Origin: an uncultured Microbacterium sp.
GTDB lineage: Bacteria; Actinomycetota; Actinomycetes; Actinomycetales; Microbacteriaceae
Assembly: GCF_937927635.1 (NCBI RefSeq)
Contig: NZ_CALBRW010000003.1
Span: forward strand, 1 to 64,000
Reading direction: 5' to 3'
DNA length: 64,000 nucleotides
Under the pieces are notes generated by a model. That model was not told the origin of the DNA and did not search any database. It saw nothing but the letters and a program-made list of their open reading frames with translations. Positions 52,355 to 62,351 of this stretch are shown here, piece after piece. The position numbers and the translations under genes were made by a program. The stretch's first letter is position 1; each line of letters opens with the position of its first letter.

Positions 52355-52380
52355 CAGCGCCCGCGGAGGGGATCTATATT
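52351..52380 (+). promoter_or_regulatory. Sigma-70 promoter of the rbs operon
   Basis: TTGACA (52351-52356) and TATATT (52375-52380) are separated by 18 bp, a near-consensus promoter and the clearest in the window. The -35 overlaps the stop of the upstream gene. Confidence 0.88.
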
Positions 52381-52385
52381 GATGG

Positions 52386-52407
52386 AATCGTTTCCATGGA
52401 AACGATT
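52386..52407. promoter_or_regulatory. LacI-family operator
   Basis: A perfect 22-bp palindrome (arms AATCGTTTCCA and its complement, with centre CATG) begins about 6 bp past the -10, at the expected transcription start. This is the classical LacI-type blocking position, and the LacI-type gene is the first of the operon. Confidence 0.88.
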
Positions 52408-52461
52408 TCATGGATTTCCGGACCTGCTGCACAGCACATCCGCACACGAAGAGGTGAAGCG

Positions 52462-53532
52462 ATGACGACCACGCCGGATCGCGCCGTGACCATCGAAGAG
52501 GTCGCCGCTCTCGCCGGAGTGTCGAAGGCCACCGCGTCCCGTGTGCTGTCCGGGCATCCGTCCACGTCGCAGAGCTCCCGCAAGCGCGTGCACGACGCCG
52601 TCCGCGAGCTGGACTACCAGCCCAACGCGCAGGCGCGCTCGCTGCGCTCCGCCCGTACTGGGACGGTCGGCGTACTCATCCCCGATGTGCGGAACATGTT
52701 CTTCGCCGAACTCGTGCACGGCATCGAGCAGGAGGCGCTCGAACGCGGCTACGTCAACGTGCTCGGCAACGCCGACGAGAGCATCGCGCAGCAGGATGCC
52801 TTCCTGGAGGCCCTCATGCGCCAGCGCGTGGACGGCATCATCATCGCGCCGGTGGGTGACGGCGGCGGAGCGATCGCGCGGCTGCTGCGCCGTCGCATCC
52901 CCGTGGTCTTCGTCGACCGCGTGCTCGGCGACGCGGCGGGCCCCGCCTCCGCCATCCCGTCCGTCACCACCGACAGCGCTCCCGGCCTGCGCGCGGCCAT
53001 CCAACGGCTGCACGAGCGCGGGCACCGCCGGATCGGCTTCATCGCCGGTCCGCAGCAGACGTCGACCGGGCGCCAGCGGCTCGAGCTGTTCCGCCGGATC
53101 ATGGCCGAGCAGTCGCTGCCCGTGCGCGAGGACCACATCTTCACCGGCGACTTCCAACCGGCCAGCGGCGCGGTCGGCATCGACGCGCTGCTGGGCACGA
53201 CCGAGCCTCCGACGGCCATCATCACCGCCGACAGTCCCATGACGGCCGGAGCCGTCGCGAGGCTGCACGAGCGCGGGATGCGCCCGGGCGTCGGCATCGA
53301 CCTGGTCTCCTTCGACGACATCGACTGGTTCGCCCTGCTGGACCCGCCGCTGAGCGTGATCTCGCACTCCGCGGCGGACATGGGCAGAAGAGCCGTGCAG
53401 TCGCTGTGCGAGGTGATCGACGGCGGCGCTCCCGCGGCGCAGGTGCTGCCGAGCACGTTCGTGGCGCGCGGTCCGCTGACCGTGTCCGCCCCCGGCACGA
53501 CCCCCGCGCGGAGCGGGCGAAAGGCGCACTGA
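52462..53532 (+). CDS. rbsR: LacI-family repressor of the ribose operon
   Basis: 356 residues. The N-terminal LacI helix-turn-helix is VTIEEVAALAGVSKATASRVLSGHPSTSQSSRKRVHDAVRELDYQPN, with a hinge and then a periplasmic-binding-like ligand domain (GTVGVLIPDVRNMFFAELVHGIEQEA onwards). First gene of the operon it should repress; ribose is the probable inducer, by neighbours. ATG 52462 with GAGGTGAAG upstream; stop overlaps rbsA start (TGATG). Confidence 0.9.
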   Translation: MTTTPDRAVTIEEVAALAGVSKATASRVLSGHPSTSQSSRKRVHDAVRELDYQPNAQARSLRSARTGTVGVLIPDVRNMFFAELVHGIEQEALERGYVNVLGNADESIAQQDAFLEALMRQRVDGIIIAPVGDGGGAIARLLRRRIPVVFVDRVLGDAAGPASAIPSVTTDSAPGLRAAIQRLHERGHRRIGFIAGPQQTSTGRQRLELFRRIMAEQSLPVREDHIFTGDFQPASGAVGIDALLGTTEPPTAIITADSPMTAGAVARLHERGMRPGVGIDLVSFDDIDWFALLDPPLSVISHSAADMGRRAVQSLCEVIDGGAPAAQVLPSTFVARGPLTVSAPGTTPARSGRKAH

Positions 53533-55049
53533 TGGCAGAGCACTCAACGTCGCAGACCGCACCGGTCGTCTCGGTGCGGTCCGTGAGCAAGTCCTTCGGG
53601 CCGGTGACCGTCGTCCGTGACGTGTCGTTCGACCTGCACGCCGGCAAGGTGCAGGTGCTGCTCGGCGAGAACGGCGCGGGCAAGTCGACCATCATCAAGA
53701 TGATCGCCGGCGTGCACGAGCCCGACGGCGGCGAGATCCTCGTCGACGGAACCCCCGTGCGCATCCCGAACGCACGCGCGGCGGAGCAGCTGGGAATCGC
53801 CACCATCCACCAGGAGCTGAACCTCGTGCCTTCGCTGAGCGTGGCCGAGAACGTCATGCTCGGCCGAACGCCGGAGCGCTTCGGCATGATCGATCGCCGC
53901 GAGATGCGCCGCCTCTCCAGCGCCGCCCTGGATCGGATCGGCCTCTCCGTCGACCCGTCCACGCGCGTGTCCGACCTCGGCATCGCGCAGCAGCAGCTCG
54001 TCGAGATCGCGAAGGCACTCAGCGTGGACGCCCGCGTGCTGATCCTCGACGAGCCGACGGCCGCCCTGACCAGGCACGAGACCACGCAGCTGTTCCGCGT
54101 GGTCGAGGAGCTCCGTGCGCAGGGCGTCGCGATGCTGTTCATCAGCCACCACCTCGAGGAGATCGCGCAGATCGGCGACAGCGTCGTCGTGCTGCGCGAC
54201 GGCGAGCGGATCGCCGAGGTTCCGGGCAGCACGCCCGAGGCGGAGCTGGTGCGGCTCATGGTCGGCCGCGACATCGACGACCAGTTCCCGCGCCGCCGAC
54301 CGACGGGCGTCGAGCGCAGGCCGCTGCTGCAGGTGAGCGGCCTGTCGTCGGCCGGGCGCTTCGACGACATCGACATCACCGTCCACGCCGGGGAGATCGT
54401 CGGCATCGCGGGGCTCGTCGGCGCGGGCCGCACCGAGGTGCTGCGCGCCATCGCCGGCGCCGACGGCTACGACGCGGGGAGCGTAGAGGTCGACGGACGC
54501 CGGTTGCGCTCGGGCCGGGTCAGGGACGCCATCGCCGCGGGGATCGGCCACGTGCCCGAGGACCGCAAGCGACAGGGGCTCGTGCTGCAAGCATCCGTCT
54601 CCGACAATCTCGGGTTCGCCACGCTCGCCTCGACCTCCCGCGCGGGTCTGGTCGACTTCGCCGGCCAGCGCAGGAGGGCCACCGAGGTCGCCGAGAGGCT
54701 GCGGGTGCGCATGCACGACATCGGCCAGGAGGTCGGCTCGCTCTCCGGGGGCAACCAGCAGAAGGTCGTGTTCGGGCGGTGGATCATGGCCGACTCCGGC
54801 GTGCTGCTGCTGGACGAGCCGACCCGTGGCGTCGACGTCGGAGCGAAGGTCGAGATCTACGAGCTGATGAATGCCATCACCGACGCCGGCGGCGCGGTGC
54901 TGATGGTCTCGAGCGAGCTGCCGGAGGTGCTCGGCATGAGCGACCGCATCCTCGTGATGCGCTCAGGGCGCATCCGCGGGGAGTTCCACGCCGACGAGGC
55001 GACCGAAGACAAGATCATGGACCTCGCCGCACGCGGCGGGAACGAGTGA
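53532..55049 (+). CDS. rbsA: Ribose ABC transporter ATP-binding protein
   Basis: 505-residue double ABC protein. Domain 1 has Walker A GENGAGKST and Walker B LILDEPTAAL. Domain 2 has the degenerate GLVGAGRTE, the signature LSGGNQQKVVFGRW and LLLDEPTRGVDVGAK, the usual asymmetry of sugar CUT2 ATPases. Energises RbsC-driven import at the membrane. Confidence 0.94.
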   Translation: MAEHSTSQTAPVVSVRSVSKSFGPVTVVRDVSFDLHAGKVQVLLGENGAGKSTIIKMIAGVHEPDGGEILVDGTPVRIPNARAAEQLGIATIHQELNLVPSLSVAENVMLGRTPERFGMIDRREMRRLSSAALDRIGLSVDPSTRVSDLGIAQQQLVEIAKALSVDARVLILDEPTAALTRHETTQLFRVVEELRAQGVAMLFISHHLEEIAQIGDSVVVLRDGERIAEVPGSTPEAELVRLMVGRDIDDQFPRRRPTGVERRPLLQVSGLSSAGRFDDIDITVHAGEIVGIAGLVGAGRTEVLRAIAGADGYDAGSVEVDGRRLRSGRVRDAIAAGIGHVPEDRKRQGLVLQASVSDNLGFATLASTSRAGLVDFAGQRRRATEVAERLRVRMHDIGQEVGSLSGGNQQKVVFGRWIMADSGVLLLDEPTRGVDVGAKVEIYELMNAITDAGGAVLMVSSELPEVLGMSDRILVMRSGRIRGEFHADEATEDKIMDLAARGGNE

Positions 55050-55060
55050 AGGACGAATCG

Positions 55061-56032
55061 ATGACCACTGCGACGGCGCCGGCGAAGACCGGCGGGTTCA
55101 GCCTGAAGAGATTCCTCGCCGACAACGGCGCGCTGGTGGGGCTGGTGCTCCTCAGCGTGCTGCTGTTCATCGCCACACCGGCCTTCCTCACCCCGCAGAA
55201 CATCCTGAACATCGGCATCCAGGCGTCCTCCGTCGCCATCCTCGCGTTCGGATCGACCTTCGCCATCGTCGCCGCCGGCATCGACCTGTCGGTGGGATCG
55301 GTCGCGGCGCTGGGCGCGATGGTCTCGGCGTGGATGTTCGCCAACGCGAACCTGCCCGGCTGGCTCGCACTGATCGCGGGACTGGCGACCGGACTGATCG
55401 TCGGCGCCGTCAACGGCGTCGCCAACGCCTACGGAAAGCTGCCGTCGTTCATCGCGACGCTGGCCATGCTGAGCGTCGCGCGAGGCCTGACCCTGGTGAT
55501 CTCCGACGGGACGCCGATCAAGACCCCGCCCATCGTGTCGTTCCTCGGCGGCAGCATCGGACCAGTGCCCGTACCGATCCTCGTGCTGATCCTGGCCGCG
55601 CTGGTGGCCTCGTTCATCCTCAACCGCACTGTGATCGGCCGCAGCATGTACGCCGTCGGCGGCAATGCCGAGGCGGCCGAGCTCTCCGGCATCAACGTGC
55701 GTCGCATCCGCGTGATCGTGTTCGCCCTGTCCGGTCTCTTCGCCGCCGTGGCAGGTCTCCTGCTGGCGGGTCGGCTGGACTCGGCCCAGCCCCAGGCCGC
55801 GGTCGGATACGAGCTGGATGCCATCGCCGCGGTCGTCATCGGCGGTGCATCGCTGATGGGCGGCTTCGGCAAGATCTCCGGAACGTTCATCGGCGCTCTC
55901 GTGCTGGTCGTGATCCGCAACGGTCTCAATCTGCTCAATGTCAGCTCGTTCTGGCAGCAGGTCGTGATCGGCGTCGTGATCGCACTGGCCGTCGGCTTCG
56001 ACGTCATCCGCCGCAAGACCCGCAGCAGCTGA
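55061..56032 (+). CDS. rbsC: Ribose ABC transporter permease
   Basis: 323-residue CUT2 permease with about eight to ten hydrophobic segments, including STFAIVAAGIDLSVGSVAALGAMV and the cytoplasmic coupling region NAEAAELSGINVRRIR. ATG 55061 has AAGGA 8 nt upstream; GTG 55046, overlapping the rbsA stop, is an alternative start. Confidence 0.94.
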   Translation: MTTATAPAKTGGFSLKRFLADNGALVGLVLLSVLLFIATPAFLTPQNILNIGIQASSVAILAFGSTFAIVAAGIDLSVGSVAALGAMVSAWMFANANLPGWLALIAGLATGLIVGAVNGVANAYGKLPSFIATLAMLSVARGLTLVISDGTPIKTPPIVSFLGGSIGPVPVPILVLILAALVASFILNRTVIGRSMYAVGGNAEAAELSGINVRRIRVIVFALSGLFAAVAGLLLAGRLDSAQPQAAVGYELDAIAAVVIGGASLMGGFGKISGTFIGALVLVVIRNGLNLLNVSSFWQQVVIGVVIALAVGFDVIRRKTRSS

Positions 56033-56095
56033 CACTGCCGCCCCCGCACCTGAATCCCAAGAAATCACCCGACAACACTCAATGAAGGAGTGCAT

Positions 56096-57043
56096 ATGAA
56101 TTCCGTGACCAAGATCACGCTCGCCGGCCTCACGACGGCCCTGCTCGTGGTCGGCCTGGCGGCCTGCAACCGCGGCCCCGCCGCCGACGGCGGTGCGGCA
56201 TCCGGCCAGAAGATCACCCTGTCGCTGTCGACCTTGAACAACCCGTTCTTCGTCGAGGTGCGCGACGGTGCCAAGGCTGAGGCCGAGAAGCTCGGCGTGC
56301 AGCTGGACATCCTCGACGCGCAGAACGACTCCGCGACCCAGGCCAACCAGCTGGCGACCGCCGCCACCAACGGCTCGAAGGCGGTCATCGTCAACGCGGT
56401 GGACTCGGATGCCGCCGGCTCCGCCGTCTCGGCCCTGAACAAGGCGGACATCCCGGTGGTGGCCGTCGACCGCACCGTCAACGACGCCAAGCTCGCCTCG
56501 TTCATCGCCAGCGACAACGTCGCCGGCGGCACGCAGGCCGCGCAGCTGCTGGCCGAGGCGATCAGCAAGAAGGGCAGCATCCTCGTCCTGCAGGGCGTCG
56601 CCGGCACCTCTGCCAGCCGCGACCGCGGGCAGGGCTTCACCGAGGGCCTGAAGGCGTTCCCCGACATCACCGTCGCGGCCAGCCAGACCGCCAACTTCGA
56701 CCGCGCCACGGCGCTGAACGTCACCACCAACCTGCTCCAGGCCCACCCCGACATCGTCGGCATCTTCGCCGAGAACGACGAGATGGCGCTCGGCGCGATC
56801 CAGGCGCTCGGCAGCCGCGCCGGCACCGACGTCAAGGTCGTCGCCTTCGACGGCACCGACGACGGTCTCAAGGCCATCAAGGCCGGCACCATGGTGGGCA
56901 CGATCGCCCAGCAGCCCGGTGAGCTGGGCAAGCTCGCCGTCGACCAGGCCGTCAAGGCGCTCAAGGGCGAGAAGGTGGACGCCACCGTTCCCGTCAAGGT
57001 CGTCTCGGTGACCTCGAAGAACGTGGACGAGTACCTCAAGTGA
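56096..57043 (+). CDS. rbsB: Ribose-binding lipoprotein
   Basis: 315 residues. The signal peptide ends in a lipobox LAAC, with Cys24 the lipidated residue. The mature part is a type-I periplasmic-binding-protein fold (ITLSLSTLNNPFFVEVRDGAKAEAEKLG, VVAVDRTVND, FAENDEMALGAIQALG). It captures ribose outside the membrane for RbsAC. AAGGAG at 56085-56090 supports ATG 56096. Confidence 0.94.
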   Translation: MNSVTKITLAGLTTALLVVGLAACNRGPAADGGAASGQKITLSLSTLNNPFFVEVRDGAKAEAEKLGVQLDILDAQNDSATQANQLATAATNGSKAVIVNAVDSDAAGSAVSALNKADIPVVAVDRTVNDAKLASFIASDNVAGGTQAAQLLAEAISKKGSILVLQGVAGTSASRDRGQGFTEGLKAFPDITVAASQTANFDRATALNVTTNLLQAHPDIVGIFAENDEMALGAIQALGSRAGTDVKVVAFDGTDDGLKAIKAGTMVGTIAQQPGELGKLAVDQAVKALKGEKVDATVPVKVVSVTSKNVDEYLK

Positions 57044-58023
57044 CATCCGATCGACTGGACGACGCCGTGCCGGAGGGAACCCCCTCCGGCACGGCGGCCG
57101 GAGGCGTCTGCGTCGTCGGATCCATCAACGTCGACGAGATCGTCGTCGTGCAGCGGCATCCGCGGCCGGGGGAGACGCTGCTGGCTGCCTCATCGGCCGT
57201 CGCCCCGGGAGGGAAGGGCGCCAACCAGGCTCTCGCCGCGGCGCGGCTGGGGGCGCGCGTGAGCATGGTCGGCGCCGTGGGCGATGATGGTCGCGCGCAG
57301 ACCGCACTGACCCTGCTGGCCGACGCGGCCGTCGGCCTGGCAGACGTCGCGCATGTCGACGGGCCCACGGGCATCGCCCGGATCACCGTCGACGAAGGCG
57401 GGGAGAACACGATCATCGTGATCCCCGGGGCCAACGCGCGCGTCGATGCCGAGCGGGTCGCGGAGCACTCCGACTCGATCTCGCCGGCGGCGGTGGTCGT
57501 GCTGCAGGGCGAGATCCCGGTGGCCGCCTCCTCGCGGGCGGCGGGGCTGGCGACAGGCCGGGTGCTGCTCAACCTGGCACCGGTGATCGACGTCCCCGCG
57601 GAGCTGCTGCACGCGGCCGACCCGCTCGTGGTCAATGAGCACGAGGCCCGGCTGCTGCTGGCGCAGCTGGCCGGGGAGACGCGATCGGATGCCGATGACG
57701 AGCGCGTCGCGGTCCGACTGCGCGAGCACGGGGTGCGATCCGTGGTGCTCACGCGCGGCGAGCGGGGCGCCGTATGCGCCGACGGCGACGGCGTGACGGC
57801 GATCCCCTCGCCACAAGTGGACGCGGTGGACACCTCGGGAGCGGGTGACGCGTTCGTCGGCGCGCTGGCTGCGCGCCTGGCCGAAGGCGATGATCTGCGC
57901 ACGGCCGCGCGGTTCGCGGCGCGGGTCGGCGCCTTCGCGGTGCGATCCGCCGGAACCCAGCCCTCCTACCCCTGGGCGGGTGATGACCTGCCGTCCGCGG
58001 CGGAGGACGGGGGAGCGGCATGA
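57040..58023 (+). CDS. rbsK: Ribokinase
   Basis: 327-residue PfkB-family kinase that phosphorylates ribose to ribose-5-phosphate. It shows VVGSINVDEIVVV, the PGGKGANQALAAARLGA motif and the anion-hole/catalytic DTSGAGDAFVGAL. The first about 22 residues are a non-conserved extension. The GTG start overlaps the rbsB stop (GTGA). Confidence 0.93.
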   Translation: MTSDRLDDAVPEGTPSGTAAGGVCVVGSINVDEIVVVQRHPRPGETLLAASSAVAPGGKGANQALAAARLGARVSMVGAVGDDGRAQTALTLLADAAVGLADVAHVDGPTGIARITVDEGGENTIIVIPGANARVDAERVAEHSDSISPAAVVVLQGEIPVAASSRAAGLATGRVLLNLAPVIDVPAELLHAADPLVVNEHEARLLLAQLAGETRSDADDERVAVRLREHGVRSVVLTRGERGAVCADGDGVTAIPSPQVDAVDTSGAGDAFVGALAARLAEGDDLRTAARFAARVGAFAVRSAGTQPSYPWAGDDLPSAAEDGGAA

Positions 58024-58403
58024 AGCGCGGCGGGATCATCAACGCGCATCTCGCTGCTGAGCTGTGTCGTCTGGGGCACACCGACACCGTCATGGTCGCC
58101 GACAGCGGCCTGCCGATTCCGGCGGGGGTCGCGGTCGTCGACCTGGCGCTGGTGTTCGGCATCCCTCGGTTCGTCGACGTGCTCGACGCTCTCCGGAAGG
58201 AATGCGTCTTCGAGGGATGCACGGCGGCGCAGGAGGCTCGCGGCACCACCGTGGGCGGGATGATCGAGGAGCGGTTCCCCGGCACGGTCTTCGTGCCGCA
58301 CGACGAGCTCAAGACGCTCACTGCGCAGGCCAAGTTCGTGGTGCGCACGGGTGAGGCCACGGCGTTCTCGAACGTGCTGCTGCGCTGCGGCGTGCCGTTC
58401 TGA
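58020..58403 (+). CDS. rbsD: D-ribose pyranase
   Basis: 127-residue mutarotase that converts beta-ribopyranose to the furanose form used by ribokinase. The catalytic His lies in AELCRLGHTDTVMVADSGLPIP. The C-terminal VRTGEATAFSNVLLRCGVPF is characteristic. ATG overlaps the rbsK stop (ATGA). Last gene of the operon. Confidence 0.94.
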   Translation: MKRGGIINAHLAAELCRLGHTDTVMVADSGLPIPAGVAVVDLALVFGIPRFVDVLDALRKECVFEGCTAAQEARGTTVGGMIEERFPGTVFVPHDELKTLTAQAKFVVRTGEATAFSNVLLRCGVPF

Positions 58404-58407
58404 GCAC

Positions 58408-58493
58408 AATCCGCGGATTCCGGCGTTAAGAATGCCCGTTCTGTACGCGGCATGCATAGTCGGACCGATCTTGCCTCCCGAAATCCGCGGATT
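58408..58493. repeat. Repeat G: paired AATCCGCGGATT palindromes after rbsD
   Basis: The perfect 12-bp palindrome AATCCGCGGATT occurs at 58408-58419 and again at 58482-58493, so the two can pair with each other or fold alone. It begins 4 nt after the rbsD stop. The self-palindromic arms recall CTCCGGAG in repeats B and C2. Confidence 0.8.
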
Positions 58494-58589
58494 CATGCGC
58501 CGGTGGAGGCTAGCCTGGTTACGGCGAATCCGCCTCCTCACCTCCGCATCGTGAAAGAACGGTGCTGGAACACGCTCGCAAGGACGCAC

Positions 58590-60038
<1,449 letters not shown>

Positions 60039-60053
60039 GTGCTGATCGTCCCC

Positions 60054-60225
60054 TCTCCGGATTCAGAGATGCCGAGAAGGGGCAGATGGGCCCGGCGGCG
60101 ATGGCCTGAGAGCCGGAGCATGTCTGATCGGTATCCGCGGCGACCCTGCGAAGACTCAGCCGCCGGGACCTCGGGCCGCTGACCCCGACGCTCGTACTGA
60201 GCGAGCGCCAGTGAGTCGAAGTGAA
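60054..60225. repeat. Repeat region H after gapB
   Basis: TCTCCGG near 60054 and CCGGAG near 60112 form a loose stem. A block at 60189-60225 is related to the REP-like element inside bkdC (45780-45815), in opposite orientation. Nothing else recognisable lies in the 224-base gap. Confidence 0.5.
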
Positions 60226-60262
60226 GTGCCGCGATGTCGGCGGTCACCGGCATGATGGGCGG

Positions 60263-61309
60263 ATGACTCCGCGCACCATGCTGGACCGCCGACTGCGCTC
60301 GCACCGGCTGCGGGCTCCCGCTGCGAGCGTGACGGATGCCGCGCGGCACATGCTGGCCGTGCAGAGCCAGGATCTGCTGGCCGGGCGGTGGGCGCTCGGC
60401 GTCCGCACCAAGGGGTCTCCGGTGATCGCCGACGTCGACGCGGCGTTCGCGCGCGGAGACCTGGTGCGTGCGTGGACCATGCGCGGCACGCTGCACATCA
60501 TCCCCGCGTGCGACCTGGCGTGGGTGCTGTCCGTCACGGGGGAGCGGCAGCGTCGCCAGGCCGCGGGCAGGCAGCGCGATCTCGGGATCGACGAGCGGAT
60601 GCTGGGCACGGCATCCGCCGTGCTCCGTCCCGCCCTGCGCGACGGCGGATGCAGCCGGGCCGAGGCATTCGCGCTGTGGGACGCGGCCGGCATCGGCCCG
60701 CGCGCGCAGCGCGGCTACCACCTGCTGTTCGCGCTCACCATCGCCGGAGAGATCTGCCAGGGTCCCGTCGTCCCGAACGAGCGCGGTGTCGCGCGGGAGC
60801 AGCGGTTCATGCTCGTCGAGGACTGGGTGCGCTCCTCCGACACCCCGGCTGATCCGCTCGCGGAGCTGTTCGTCCGCTACATCGACGGGCACGGCCCCGC
60901 CGGTGTCGCCGACTTCGCCTGGTGGTCCGGACTGACGCTCGGGACGGCGCGGGACGCGCTGCAGCGGGCAGTCGGCCGCATACAGGAGATCGAGGAGGGG
61001 CTGTTCGTCGCGCTGTCCACACCGCGACGCTCGCCGAAAGCGGCGGAGGCGTTCGCCCTGCCGGCCTTCGACGAGTACTACATCTCGTACGCCGACCGCG
61101 GCATGACCAGCTCCCCGGACGTGCAGGTCGCCGTCGGACCGGGGAAGAACGGCATGGTGCGGCCGATGCTCGTCGAGCGTGGACGCGTGATCGGCACCTG
61201 GTCGCACGCGGATGCCACCCGGCACCTGCCGCCGGAGCTGTTCGCCGGCGAGCAGCAGTCTGCGGCCACGGCATCCGCCCTCGCCCGCTTCGCCCGCTTC
61301 ATCGGCTGA
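60263..61309 (+). CDS. Winged-helix DNA-binding-domain protein (HTH_42/YcaQ-like)
   Basis: 348 residues. It has the family's segments AARHMLAVQSQDLLAGRWALGVRTKG, WTMRGTLHIIPACDLAWVLSVTGER, DFAWWSGLTLGTARDAL and LLPAFDEYYISYADR-like LPAFDEYYISYADRGM. YcaQ/AlkX-type relatives are DNA glycosylases for crosslinks and bulky adducts, but many actinobacterial members are uncharacterised. Start ATG 60263 with GGGCGG upstream; an earlier in-frame ATG at 60221 lies in the repeat region. Confidence 0.8.
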   Translation: MTPRTMLDRRLRSHRLRAPAASVTDAARHMLAVQSQDLLAGRWALGVRTKGSPVIADVDAAFARGDLVRAWTMRGTLHIIPACDLAWVLSVTGERQRRQAAGRQRDLGIDERMLGTASAVLRPALRDGGCSRAEAFALWDAAGIGPRAQRGYHLLFALTIAGEICQGPVVPNERGVAREQRFMLVEDWVRSSDTPADPLAELFVRYIDGHGPAGVADFAWWSGLTLGTARDALQRAVGRIQEIEEGLFVALSTPRRSPKAAEAFALPAFDEYYISYADRGMTSSPDVQVAVGPGKNGMVRPMLVERGRVIGTWSHADATRHLPPELFAGEQQSAATASALARFARFIG

Positions 61310-61344
61310 ACGGTGCGGGTGCGGGCACGCGGCAGAATGAGAGC

Positions 61345-62124
61345 GTGCCGAGCTACTTCCACCGCCTGTCCGAGACCGCCTTCGAACCCACCGAGCACGT
61401 CGGTGGCGCGTGGAACGAGGCCGAGCAGCACATCGCACCGGTCCTCGGCCTGCTCGCGCACGTCGTCGAGGCCGAGCACGCAGTCCGGCGCCCGGACGCG
61501 CTGCTGGCGCTGTCGCGCGCGAGCTACGACATCCTCGGAGTCATCCCGATGGACGCGTTCGAGATCCAGGCTCCGCGCGTGGTCCGGCCCGGGCGCACGA
61601 TCGAACTGGTCGAGGTGACGCTGACGCACGGCGGACGCGCCGCCGTCACACTGCGGGCCTGGATGCTGCAACCGGGCGACACCGCGGCGATCGCCGGCAT
61701 CCCGTTGCCGTCGCTGCCCGACCGGGAGACGCTCCCGGAGTGGTCGCCGGGCGATGTGTGGCCCGGTGGCGCCATCCGCTCCATCGACGCGCGCCGCGAG
61801 GCGGTCGCCACCGGCCGATCGCGATGCTGGATCCGGCCCCGCTACCCGTTGCTGGAGGGTGAGGCGATCTCGTCGCGGTCACGGATGCTGGGCATGGCCG
61901 ACTTCGCCAACGGCATCGCCACGCGCGTACCGCCCGAGCAGGCGCTCTACCCGAACGTCGACCTCACGGCCAGCCTCTTCCGCGAGCCTGCGGGGGACTG
62001 GTTCGGCCTGGACACCTCGGTCTCGTTCGGCCCCGACGGCGTGGGCCTGACCGAATCCGTGCTCAGCGACGCCTCGGGCGCCGTCGGCACATCCTCCCAG
62101 ACCCTCACCGTCCGCCCGCGCTGA
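61345..62124 (+). CDS. Acyl-CoA thioesterase-like double hot-dog protein
   Basis: 259 residues. The opening SYFHRLSETAFEPTEHVGGAWNEAEQHIAPVLGLLAHVVEAE and the TLRAWMLQPGDTAAIAG segment fit thioesterase-like (4HBT_3, TesB-type fold) proteins of actinobacteria. It probably hydrolyses an acyl-CoA, substrate unknown. GTG 61345 follows GAATGAGAGC with a weak ribosome site. Same strand as the winged-helix gene, 35 bp after it. Confidence 0.75.
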   Translation: MPSYFHRLSETAFEPTEHVGGAWNEAEQHIAPVLGLLAHVVEAEHAVRRPDALLALSRASYDILGVIPMDAFEIQAPRVVRPGRTIELVEVTLTHGGRAAVTLRAWMLQPGDTAAIAGIPLPSLPDRETLPEWSPGDVWPGGAIRSIDARREAVATGRSRCWIRPRYPLLEGEAISSRSRMLGMADFANGIATRVPPEQALYPNVDLTASLFREPAGDWFGLDTSVSFGPDGVGLTESVLSDASGAVGTSSQTLTVRPR

Positions 62125-62172
62125 GTCGGCTGCTCCGTCGTTCGGCCTGCGATCCGGCATCCGACCCCGCTG

Positions 62173-62244
62173 AGAACCGGAGGATGGCCGAGATCCGGAC
62201 GGATCCGGCGGGCGTCATCCGGATCTGGGCGATCCTCCGGTTCT
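62173..62244. repeat. Nested inverted repeat I
   Basis: Perfect outer arms AGAACCGGAGGAT (62173-62185) and ATCCTCCGGTTCT (62232-62244) enclose perfect inner arms AGATCCGGA (62191-62199) and TCCGGATCT (62218-62226). It lies 48 nt past the thioesterase stop and 108 nt past the convergent ramB stop. Confidence 0.88.
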
Positions 62245-62267
62245 GGGCAGGCGGGCGGGCGCAGAAC

Positions 62268-62316
62268 GGATGCAGGATGCAGGATGCAGGATGCCGGATG
62301 CCGGATGCCGGATGCA
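62268..62316. repeat. 7-bp tandem array of GGATGC(A/C)
   Basis: Seven adjacent 7-bp units: GGATGCA three times, GGATGCC three times, then GGATGCA. The same GGATGC word is unusually frequent singly throughout the window, within genes on both strands. Confidence 0.9.
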
Positions 62317-62351
62317 GGGCGCGTGCCGACAGTGCGACGCCGGGCGCGGGA

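Noticed and set aside
62125..62351. Coding gene between thioesterase and ramB
   Set aside because: Filled by nested inverted repeats and a 7-bp tandem array; open frames there are repeat-driven.
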